This document shows positions 1-7,272 of a DNA stretch of 41,958 nt, in pieces. Position numbers and translations under genes: made by a program. The stretch is taken from assembly GCA_902561355.1 (NCBI GenBank), contig CACEPG010000009.1, positions 1 to 41,958 of the forward strand, given 5' to 3'. Source of the stretch: an uncultured Alphaproteobacteria bacterium (GTDB lineage: Bacteria; Pseudomonadota; Alphaproteobacteria; HIMB59; GCA-002718135). The notes under the pieces were generated by a model. It was not told where the DNA came from and searched no databases. It saw only the letters and a program-made list of their open reading frames with translations. Every line of letters starts with the position of its first letter. Position 1 is the first letter of the stretch.

Positions 1-88
1 ATATGCTCGATGTCATAACATGACTATACTTTAAAAAAAAGGCTAAAATACTAAGCAAAACTGGGAAAAAATAAAAATTATGAATTAT
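1..88. other. Left edge, no supported gene
   Basis: This is AT-rich sequence downstream of the minus-strand ABC ATPase. A minus-strand ATG near base 16 is open to the window edge, but only five codons are visible. A further transporter gene may begin there, but it cannot be supported. I see no convincing hairpin terminator. Confidence 0.4.
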
Positions 89-1180
89 TTATGAGTAATC
101 TAAGGCTCTTATATCTTTTGGATTCCAACTTACATTAATTTTAGAATTTTCTTTAATAGATACATTGCCTTCATTAGGGATTTTTACAATAAAATTTTCA
201 TCACCGCAAACATGCAATCTTGCACGAACATGATCACCTAAATAAATTAATTCTTTAACCAATCCTTCAAAAATATTATCTGAACTATCTTTTGAATCAA
301 TTACAACTCTTTCTGGTCTTATCGATAACTTAGTTTTATCGCCAATTGAACCTACATTAATTTTTAATGCTTTTACAGCACCTCCTCCATCAAGGTCTAC
401 TTCACAATATTCACCGTCTTCTTTTTTTAATGTACCGATTAAGGTATTATTTTCTCCAATGAATTCTGCAACAAAAGAATTTTCTGGCTGTTCATATAAA
501 ATATCTGGAGTTGAAAGCTGTTGAACAACACCATCATCAAATACTGCAATCCTGTTAGACATAGTTAAAGCTTCGCTTTGATCATGAGTTACATATACAA
601 CTGTAATCCCAATTCTTTCATGAATATGTTTTATTTCATATTGCATTTGTTCTCTTAAATTTTTGTCAAGAGCTCCAAGAGGCTCATCCATTAACACTAA
701 TCTTGGTTGAAAAACCAAAGCTCTAGCAAGTGCAACTCTTTGCTGTTGTCCTCCAGATAATTGAGCTGGGAAACGGCTTCCAAATTCTCCTAACTCAACC
801 ATATCAAGAGCTTTTTTTACTCTTTCTTCAGTTTCTGATTTAGAGTTTTTTCTTACCTCTAATGGAAAAGCTAAATTTTCATTAACTGTCATGTGAGGGA
901 ACAAAGCATAATTTTGAAAAACCATACCTATTTCTCTTTCATATGGAGGTATTTTACTGATAGGTTTACCGTCTAAAAATATTTCTCCATTAGTTGGTGT
1001 CTCAAAACCTGCTAGCATCATCAAAGTTGTAGTTTTACCAGAACCAGATGGGCCAAGCATAGTAACAAATTCGCCCTTGTCTATATCTAAGTTCAAATTC
1101 TTAACTACAAGAACTTCCCCGTCATAGCTTTTATCAATTTTATCAAATTTTACGAATGCGTTATTTTCAGATGAATTCAT
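89..1180 (-). CDS. ABC transporter ATP-binding protein, PotA-like
   Basis: Cytoplasmic ATPase of an ABC importer in the spermidine/putrescine, iron and 2-aminoethylphosphonate class. From the chosen start (about 363 residues) the protein shows Walker A GPSGSGKTT near residue 44, a Q-loop in VFQNYALFPHMT, the signature LSGGQQQR, Walker B LVLMDEP and the H-loop THDQ. A C-terminal TOBE-like region follows, with SIRPERV. I place the start at the ATG at 1180 (MNSSENNAF). The frame stays open upstream to 1324, but that part overlaps the divergent permease gene and carries no domain sequence. No permease or binding-protein partner lies in the window, so the substrate is unknown. Partners may lie beyond the left edge. 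Family assignment is firm, substrate is not. Confidence 0.9.
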   Translation of the reverse strand: MNSSENNAFVKFDKIDKSYDGEVLVVKNLNLDIDKGEFVTMLGPSGSGKTTTLMMLAGFETPTNGEIFLDGKPISKIPPYEREIGMVFQNYALFPHMTVNENLAFPLEVRKNSKSETEERVKKALDMVELGEFGSRFPAQLSGGQQQRVALARALVFQPRLVLMDEPLGALDKNLREQMQYEIKHIHERIGITVVYVTHDQSEALTMSNRIAVFDDGVVQQLSTPDILYEQPENSFVAEFIGENNTLIGTLKKEDGEYCEVDLDGGGAVKALKINVGSIGDKTKLSIRPERVVIDSKDSSDNIFEGLVKELIYLGDHVRARLHVCGDENFIVKIPNEGNVSIKENSKINVSWNPKDIRALDYS

Positions 1181-1253
1181 TTTATAATTTTTTTTGTTGT
1201 TGTGGATGAAATACCTGTCATAATCAAAATAGTCAAAAAAATAATTAAATAAA

Positions 1254-2132
1254 ATGAAAATTAATGGAATATTAATTGCTTTAGGCGCAGGTCTTTTTTT
1301 TGGTGTTATAGGTCCATTAACCAAAAATGCATATAATTTTGGTGCTGGAGTAGGCTTAGCAATATTTCTCAGATATTTAGTAGCTTTAATTATTGTTTCA
1401 CCAATAATACTAAAACAAAAAAACTTGCTTCATACATATATATCTAATTTCAAATATTTCTTACTAATTACGGTTGGATCTATTTTATTAACAATAGGCC
1501 TATTACTTTCTGTAAACTATATTAACGTGAGTTTGGCAATTGTGGTATTTTGCACTTATCCTATAATAGTTTTAATTATATCTATTTTTATAAATAAAGA
1601 AAAAATTTTAAATTCTATTAAAATATTATTTATAACAACATTTTTTGGATTATTCTTAGCTTTAAGTCCTAATTTTGAAAATTTAAATTTATTAGGAGTT
1701 TTTTTTGCATTTATAGCTTCAATAGGTGCATCAATAATGATTGTCGTTAACCAAACAATGTCTAAAAAAAACCTTAAACCAATACAGATCAATATTTTTA
1801 TCAATTTTGTAAATACTATCTTTTTTTTTATAATTCTTAATCTATTTTTTAAAATTGATTTTAGTATTGATTTGGGAGTAATCGGATTATTGCTTATTCC
1901 TTCTTTATCTTATGCAATTGCAATATTCTTACAACTTGTTGCTGTAGAAAAAATTGGACAAACAAAAACTGCTCTATTTTTATATCTTGAGCCAATTACA
2001 GGTATTTTTGGTGCAGTAATATTGTTAAATGAAACATTAAATCTTACTCAAATACTTGGAACAACCATTGTGATATTGAGTTTAGTTGCTTCAACTTATT
2101 TTAATAACAAAACTAAAAATGATTTTGCATAA
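1254..2132 (+). CDS. DMT-superfamily permease (EamA-like)
   Basis: A 292-residue, very hydrophobic inner-membrane protein with about ten predicted transmembrane helices in two similar halves. This is the usual size and shape of EamA/RhaT-type drug/metabolite transporters. The N-terminal motif is LGAGLFFGVIGPLTKNAY. The second half contains the typical ending YLEPITGIFGAVILLNE followed by a last helix. It diverges from the ABC ATPase with 73 bases between the starts. Its stop overlaps the end of the convergent M19 gene by 20 bases. The family exports or imports small metabolites such as amino acids or nucleotide precursors. The sequence gives no substrate. Confidence 0.88.
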   Translation: MKINGILIALGAGLFFGVIGPLTKNAYNFGAGVGLAIFLRYLVALIIVSPIILKQKNLLHTYISNFKYFLLITVGSILLTIGLLLSVNYINVSLAIVVFCTYPIIVLIISIFINKEKILNSIKILFITTFFGLFLALSPNFENLNLLGVFFAFIASIGASIMIVVNQTMSKKNLKPIQINIFINFVNTIFFFIILNLFFKIDFSIDLGVIGLLLIPSLSYAIAIFLQLVAVEKIGQTKTALFLYLEPITGIFGAVILLNETLNLTQILGTTIVILSLVASTYFNNKTKNDFA

Positions 2133-3099
2133 AATGAAACCAATTTGATCCTGCTATTTTAATTGCTTGTTCTTCTTTAATGCCATTATTAATCATACTA
2201 TGAAATAATTTTTTTAGATCACTAGGCTGAGAATACCAATCAGGCTGCTTAGGCCAAGAAACATTTTTATCTTTAGATTCACCATAATCAGTCTTTTTTG
2301 TCCAATTACCATTACGCATCCACATGACGACCTCATCAGGCCAATTTAAACATAAATCAGAACCTATACCTATATTATTTTCCCCAATTAAATTAATTAG
2401 TTGTTTTATCATTTCACAAAAATCTTCAACCTTACAATCTCCAAAATTTTTTAGATGATAAGGATAAAGACTTAAGCCTATAAAGCCATTTTTATTTGAT
2501 AGATTTTTTAATACTTCATCATCAATGTTTCTCATGGAACTATGAAAAAAAGATGGATTAGCATGGGATATAGCAACGGGTTTTTTAGAAAACTTAATTG
2601 CGTCTAAACATGTTTGCTTTCCAGCATGACTTAAATCTACAACCATACCTAAACGGTTCATTTCTTCAATAACCGCTCTTCCAAATCTTGAAATACCTGC
2701 ATCTGTGGATTCAAAACACCCTCCTCCAAGAGGGGTTTGGTTATTATAAGTTAATTGCATAAATCTCAGACCTTCTTTAAAAAATTTTTCTACTAAAAAA
2801 ATATCATTAGCAATAGGTGCTGAATTTTGAAAACCATAAATAATTGCTATTTTATTTTTTTTCTTTGCATCTAAGATTTGAGATGAATTTTTTGCATGCA
2901 TAATAATATCATGATTATCATGAATTAATTTGTTCCATTCTTGTATCTTTATAAAAGATTCTTCAGTATTTTCCCAATAAACCAAAGTAACGTGAATAGC
3001 GGTTAAACCTCCTTTGTGGGCATTCTCTAAAAGTTCTCTATTCCAATTACAGTATTCCAATCCATCTATAAAAATCTGATCTTCATAAGTTTCTTGCAT
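2113..3099 (-). CDS. M19 (renal dipeptidase) family protein, altered metal site
   Basis: A 328-residue TIM-barrel protein of the membrane dipeptidase/M19 family. The two barrel histidines are present in VVDLSHAG (His158) and VAISHANPS (His179), as is GSDLC near residue 248. The N-terminal His-x-Asp metal motif is replaced by IDGLEYCNW (residues 11-19). The bridging glutamate position reads GFQN (Gln91). I recognise this as a distinct subfamily annotated as membrane dipeptidase in other alphaproteobacteria, from memory and unchecked. Ordinary dipeptide hydrolysis is therefore doubtful, and a one-metal or different hydrolase is possible. There is no signal peptide, so it is probably cytoplasmic. 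It diverges from the unknown/DUF3726 pair with 53 bases between, which suggests shared control. Confidence 0.82.
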   Translation of the reverse strand: MQETYEDQIFIDGLEYCNWNRELLENAHKGGLTAIHVTLVYWENTEESFIKIQEWNKLIHDNHDIIMHAKNSSQILDAKKKNKIAIIYGFQNSAPIANDIFLVEKFFKEGLRFMQLTYNNQTPLGGGCFESTDAGISRFGRAVIEEMNRLGMVVDLSHAGKQTCLDAIKFSKKPVAISHANPSFFHSSMRNIDDEVLKNLSNKNGFIGLSLYPYHLKNFGDCKVEDFCEMIKQLINLIGENNIGIGSDLCLNWPDEVVMWMRNGNWTKKTDYGESKDKNVSWPKQPDWYSQPSDLKKLFHSMINNGIKEEQAIKIAGSNWFHFMQNHF

Positions 3100-3115
3100 A
3101 TACTATTAGTTCTTT

Positions 3116-3139
3116 TAGTGAAAAATTTTAAATTCACTA
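3116..3139. promoter_or_regulatory. Inverted repeat in divergent promoter region
   Basis: Perfect 7-base arms TAGTGAA (3116-3122) and TTCACTA (3133-3139) are separated by ten A/T bases. They lie in the 53-base gap between the M19 gene and the divergent unknown gene. A dimeric repressor operator is possible. In DNA this AT-rich, chance is also possible. Confidence 0.3.
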
Positions 3140-3152
3140 TATATATTTATTT

Positions 3153-4826
3153 ATGTCAGGAGAAATAAAGAATAGTTCAAATGAAATGAATTTAGAGCAA
3201 ATGGGTTCTAGATATCCTTCGCGCTTAAGTTTTTCTAGAAGTATGCTGAGAAAATTAATTTTTGATAATTGGAAAATAACTAAATCGATATTTAATCTTA
3301 ATAATCATGGATTTGGAACTGCAATATATGAAATTATAGCAGGTAAAGAAATTTATTCACTAGTTTGTTTCTCTCAATTTTTAGATGATAAAGATAGAAG
3401 TGACAGAGTAATAGCAAGTAAATGGGATACTGCTTATACTCTGCATCGAGGAAAAATAAATAGTAGAGAAATCAGTCGTTTAAAAAAAAATATTCCACTT
3501 CAAGAGTCTGGAAGAAATTCTCCAAATGAAATAGTTTTAAGCAGAGCTAATAAAAGTGTTAGACTGTTTCAATATGTTGTTGATTGCTTAGCAAATGGAA
3601 AACAACCTAATATCAAAGAAATAAATAAAGTAGGTTACTTACTTAGAACAACAGCTGTTTACGGTAGTGGTAAATTTGGATTATCAGATTTTATTAATAT
3701 AAAAAATAATACAATCTTTAATCAACCATTTAGAGCTGAAATGCTTGCTGTATATTTAATTCGTGAATTTAGTATTGATTTAGTTGAGCATTTAGCTTTG
3801 AAAAAAAATCCACGTACTGCTGTAAAATTAAAAAAAGAAATTAAACAACATTTAGGTATTGGCAATGCTACAGGATTAGGTATGGCACCTTTTATTGTAA
3901 AACATCCAAAACTCATAAGTAAGTGGATGAAACAATTTAATCAAACATTAGAATCAATTAATAATTTTAAAATTGAAATTGATTTTATGAATATGTATTT
4001 AAAGTTATTAAAAAAAGCTCATCAATATTTAATAGAAGTACAACCAACTGACAAATTACAAATTAAAAAAAATTTATTATCTATTAGTGATTTAAATAAA
4101 TTTATAAATTATTGTGCTTCACTAAAAGAAAAAAATTTAAGAGATATTAAATGGGAAAAGATACTAGAATTTGCTTATAATAATTATAATTTAGATACTT
4201 ATGAAATAGCAAAAGTTCAATTAATTGAAATTTATCCCGAAGTATCCGAAAAGTTGGCAAATGATATGTCTGAAGATGAAGATATGGAGATAGAAGTATC
4301 TCAAAAACTAAGGGATTTAAAAAAAATTATACTTAAAAATTATGATTGGGCTATAAATATTAATTTTAATGATAAAATAAATAATTATCTATTCTGGTAT
4401 ATTTCGCAAGCAAAATTAGAACCAAGATTAGGTGAACGCTACAATGAATATGGGGGGGAAAGAGAACAAAATCTTGGTATCGCAAAAATGGTTAAAGAAT
4501 TATATAATGATCTCAAGGATCAAAATCTCGACCTTTCAGTTTCTGAATATCTTCTATCTAATGCACGTTTTCGAGGTATAATTAAAAGGATACAATCTTT
4601 ATCAAATTATCCGCATGCTGAAATTAGAGACAATATATTGCATAAAAATACTCATCCGATTGATATGTTACGTTTTAAATTATCTTTTTTTGGGGCAAGC
4701 CGATATGACCCAAAATCTGACAGATGGTTGCGGGTAACATTTTTTTCTGGTGCCCCATATTTGTCTGATCTTTCTCAAAACAATGTTGATAGTTGGGGAT
4801 TCGCAACAAAAAATTCTTACATCTAA
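3153..4826 (+). CDS. Conserved-looking protein of unknown function, first of a pair
   Basis: A 557-residue protein I cannot assign to a named family. It has no signal peptide, transmembrane segment or nucleotide-binding loop. Regions that look constrained include GSRYPSRLSFSRSMLRKL near residue 18, a glycine-rich GNATGLGMAPFIVKHP near residue 235, YISQAKLEPRLGERYNEYGG near residue 420, and a C-terminal block with ASRYDPKSDRWLRV and FFSGAPYLSDL ending at WGFA. The arginine-, tyrosine- and tryptophan-rich blocks suggest an enzyme or ligand-binding protein rather than a structural one. The next gene starts five bases after its stop, so the two are probably translationally coupled. The start at 3153 gives the longest frame, and ATGs at residues 12 and 17 are alternatives. 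Function unknown. Confidence 0.75.
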   Translation: MSGEIKNSSNEMNLEQMGSRYPSRLSFSRSMLRKLIFDNWKITKSIFNLNNHGFGTAIYEIIAGKEIYSLVCFSQFLDDKDRSDRVIASKWDTAYTLHRGKINSREISRLKKNIPLQESGRNSPNEIVLSRANKSVRLFQYVVDCLANGKQPNIKEINKVGYLLRTTAVYGSGKFGLSDFINIKNNTIFNQPFRAEMLAVYLIREFSIDLVEHLALKKNPRTAVKLKKEIKQHLGIGNATGLGMAPFIVKHPKLISKWMKQFNQTLESINNFKIEIDFMNMYLKLLKKAHQYLIEVQPTDKLQIKKNLLSISDLNKFINYCASLKEKNLRDIKWEKILEFAYNNYNLDTYEIAKVQLIEIYPEVSEKLANDMSEDEDMEIEVSQKLRDLKKIILKNYDWAININFNDKINNYLFWYISQAKLEPRLGERYNEYGGEREQNLGIAKMVKELYNDLKDQNLDLSVSEYLLSNARFRGIIKRIQSLSNYPHAEIRDNILHKNTHPIDMLRFKLSFFGASRYDPKSDRWLRVTFFSGAPYLSDLSQNNVDSWGFATKNSYI

Positions 4827-4831
4827 AGAAA

Positions 4832-5512
4832 GTGAGCTATTCATATTATGAAGTATATACAAACACTCAAAGAGCTTTTGCTGGAATAGGCTTCCCATAT
4901 GGAGCTGATGAAGATGCGGCTTATATAATAACTTGGCTTGAATTATATAACCTAAAGGGGATAGATTTATTTTGTGAATTTGTTGAAAAATTTTATCATA
5001 AGTATGATTATAAAATTGATGTATCTAATAATGAAAAAAAAATAGATTTAAAAAATAAATCTAACTTGATGGCTGGTCCAGGAGTAATTGATTATCTTGT
5101 ATCTAAATTCAATATAAATAATGAAAATACATATATTTTAACTAACTGTTATGATCCAATATTTCTCATTCCTATACTTAGCAAATATATAAAAAAAGAT
5201 ATTTATTCAAAAATACTGCAAGATAATGCAATTCTTTGTTTGATAGATAAAGAAAAAATTTCATTTAATAAAAAATTATTTGATAATAATATAAATAATT
5301 CAATAAAAATTATTTTATCAAATAAGCCTAATGGTACAAAAAAATTAGATATAGATATTACCTTAAAAGATTCTATAAAATTATTATCAGTTGGATTAAA
5401 TCCAAATCAAAATAATTGGAATAAAGTTTCAGAACTTGCTTTTCAATCTTTTGTACCTGAATCTGAACAATCAAGATCTAAAGGGGCTGGCGGTGGAGAT
5501 GCTAATGATTAG
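4832..5512 (+). CDS. DUF3726-like protein, second of a pair
   Basis: About 226 residues from a GTG start at 4832, five bases after the upstream stop. The frame is open back to a TTG at 4793, but that would overlap the previous gene. The N-terminal region, with RAFAGIGFPYGADEDAA and then a WLELYNLKG block, matches my memory of the DUF3726 pattern. So does the C-terminal tail FVPESEQSRSKGAGGG. No function is established for that family as far as I know. No signal peptide or membrane segment is visible. The middle is lysine/asparagine-rich and poorly constrained. The gene ends one base before the convergent doeA-like gene. Its job is presumably tied to the preceding gene and perhaps to the M19 protein. 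Confidence 0.75.
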   Translation: MSYSYYEVYTNTQRAFAGIGFPYGADEDAAYIITWLELYNLKGIDLFCEFVEKFYHKYDYKIDVSNNEKKIDLKNKSNLMAGPGVIDYLVSKFNINNENTYILTNCYDPIFLIPILSKYIKKDIYSKILQDNAILCLIDKEKISFNKKLFDNNINNSIKIILSNKPNGTKKLDIDITLKDSIKLLSVGLNPNQNNWNKVSELAFQSFVPESEQSRSKGAGGGDAND

Positions 5513-5513
5513 T

Positions 5514-6689
5514 TTACCTTACTATGTGCAAATCTCTAGAGAAATTACAAAATAGTTCACACCCACCCTCAGTCACTCTAATACTCTCACTAAGCTCTAA
5601 TCCCCATGTATCCATCCACATTCCACACATTAGATGATAGGTCACATTAGGTTCTAAAACTGTCATTTCATTTTTTCGAATACTTAATGTATGCTCTCCC
5701 CAGTCTGGAGGATAACCTAGACCTATTGAATAACCAGCTCTTGATTCTTTTTCAACACCATGCTTTTCTAAAACTTTCCAAAATGCAATGGCAACATCAT
5801 GACATGTATTACCTGGTTTAGTTGCTTCTATAGCTCTTTCAATTCCCTCATTTGTAATTTTCAAAGTATCTGCAAGTTTTTTATCAGGCTCACCAATGTA
5901 TACTGTTCTTGATAAAGCACAGTGATATCTATGTTTTACTCCTCCCAACTCTATAATAGTGCCTTCATTATTATTGAATTTTTTATCTGTTGGTGTCAAA
6001 TGAGATGCAGAAGCAGACTTGCCACTTGCTAAAATTATATTTAAGCCTCCATACTCACCTCCTATACCAATATCTTGGGTACCACCTAATAGTGTATTTT
6101 GAATTTTACCTGCAACAGTGCTTTGTCTAACACCTGGCTTTATTTCATCAAAGGCTGTTTGCATACCAGCTTCAACTAATTTTGCGCCTTCTTTCATGTA
6201 TGCAATTTCTGTATCTGATTTTACATATCTTATCCAATTTACTAATAAATGAGCATTTTTAAATTTTGCATTAGAACATTGTGTTATCAAACGATTATGA
6301 ATTTCAGCTGTGTAATAATAACTATCCATTTCGACACCAATATTTTTATTACTCCAATTATTTTCTTTAATAAAATCAGCAACAAAATCATAGGGATGTT
6401 TTGGAGCAGCCTGAATTAAATGTTCAGGATAACCAAGTATATTATTATGATTAAGATAAGTTGTTATCATTGCACCTTTTGAGTCTTGTTTTCTTCCAAA
6501 CCAAATGGGTTCATCTTTATCAAGTGAAACGATCACTCCTTGAGGAACATAAAAAGACCAACCATCATAACCTGTTAAATAATTCATATTTGAAGGGTCA
6601 GTGCTAATTAAGATATCAATGCCTTTTGAAGACATAGAATCTTTTACTTTTTTAACTCTTAAATTATATTCTTCTTGCGAAAATATCAT
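5514..6689 (-). CDS. doeA: Ectoine hydrolase-like M24 protein (DoeA/EutD type)
   Basis: 391 residues with the creatinase/aminopeptidase P 'pita-bread' fold. DoeA/EutD opens the ectoine ring to N-acetyl-2,4-diaminobutyrate, and this is the window's closest match to that family. Blocks such as DPSNMNYLTGYDGWSFYV (residues 31-48), a middle GYPEH, and SIGLGYPPDWGEHTLS near residue 321 fit it. The M24 metal ligands are largely gone: IIELGG and HCALSRT replace the two Asp positions, and GYSIG replaces GHGIG. His230 aligns with the catalytic histidine of creatinase. This is expected for a metal-independent DoeA-like enzyme. It starts 16 bases after soxG, so it is probably the last gene of the sarcosine oxidase operon, which is an unusual place. 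Confidence 0.82.
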   Translation of the reverse strand: MIFSQEEYNLRVKKVKDSMSSKGIDILISTDPSNMNYLTGYDGWSFYVPQGVIVSLDKDEPIWFGRKQDSKGAMITTYLNHNNILGYPEHLIQAAPKHPYDFVADFIKENNWSNKNIGVEMDSYYYTAEIHNRLITQCSNAKFKNAHLLVNWIRYVKSDTEIAYMKEGAKLVEAGMQTAFDEIKPGVRQSTVAGKIQNTLLGGTQDIGIGGEYGGLNIILASGKSASASHLTPTDKKFNNNEGTIIELGGVKHRYHCALSRTVYIGEPDKKLADTLKITNEGIERAIEATKPGNTCHDVAIAFWKVLEKHGVEKESRAGYSIGLGYPPDWGEHTLSIRKNEMTVLEPNVTYHLMCGMWMDTWGLELSESIRVTEGGCELFCNFSRDLHIVR

Positions 6690-6705
6690 ATTAACTAAAT
6701 CTTGT

Positions 6706-7272
6706 TTACCTTTCTAATACTTCATAACCAAACTGCTTAGATGACTCTAATAGAATCTCCCATGTAGATATAGCAAAGCCTCTTGGAATAAAAATCTGGT
6801 AATTGTTTTTAGAAAATTTTAATAATTTAATACTAACATGATGAATTGCCGAACTAGCTGAAGAGTTGTCTTCAAAAACAGTTTCTCTTAAATCTAAAGG
6901 TAAAAATCTATTTAGTAATAATGAAGCATTTTCACCCTTTATATTAATGGATGTAAAGGCATGAGATAAATCAAGATTAGTACCTAATTCACTTGGTAAC
7001 TTTAAAACATTTTTTAATATCCACCATTTTAAAGGTTCTATTCTCCAAATTGAGTTTTTGTCATTAACAAATCCTTTATTGAAATTTGGAGCTTCGCTTA
7101 TATTTAAATTTTTTTTAATAAATTCTTTTGTTTCAGTTAATGTATCTGGCCAACAAACTATTTGTTTAAGATTTAAATTTGTCTCTTCCTTAAATTTAAT
7201 AGTAACTTTATCATTAGTTGAAAAAATTCCTGGCTTATAAAAAGTATCTAAAGATGAGTCTCTACTAACCAT
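6706..7272 (-). CDS. soxG: Sarcosine oxidase gamma subunit
   Basis: 188 residues, the small gamma subunit of heterotetrameric sarcosine oxidase, which packs against the folate-binding half of alpha. Recognisable features are DLSHAFTSINIKGENASLLL in the middle, LDLRETVF near residue 130, and a C-terminal FIPRGFAISTWEILLESS, the typical end of SoxG. Sequence conservation in this family is low, so position supports the call. It is the fourth gene of a soxB-soxD-soxA-soxG run, and its ATG overlaps the soxA stop by eight bases, implying coupled translation. Its central part diverges more than in well-studied relatives. Confidence 0.9.
   Translation of the reverse strand: MVSRDSSLDTFYKPGIFSTNDKVTIKFKEETNLNLKQIVCWPDTLTETKEFIKKNLNISEAPNFNKGFVNDKNSIWRIEPLKWWILKNVLKLPSELGTNLDLSHAFTSINIKGENASLLLNRFLPLDLRETVFEDNSSASSAIHHVSIKLLKFSKNNYQIFIPRGFAISTWEILLESSKQFGYEVLER

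Noticed and set aside
1181-1324. N-terminal extension of the ABC ATPase frame
   Set aside because: The extra 48 codons overlap the divergent permease gene, contain no ATPase sequence, and the protein aligns well from the ATG at 1180.
4793-4831. Frameshift joining the 557-residue protein and the DUF3726-like protein
   Set aside because: The first frame ends naturally in its WGFA block, and a GTG lies five bases after the stop. DUF3726 proteins are usually separate, so two coupled genes fit better than one broken gene.
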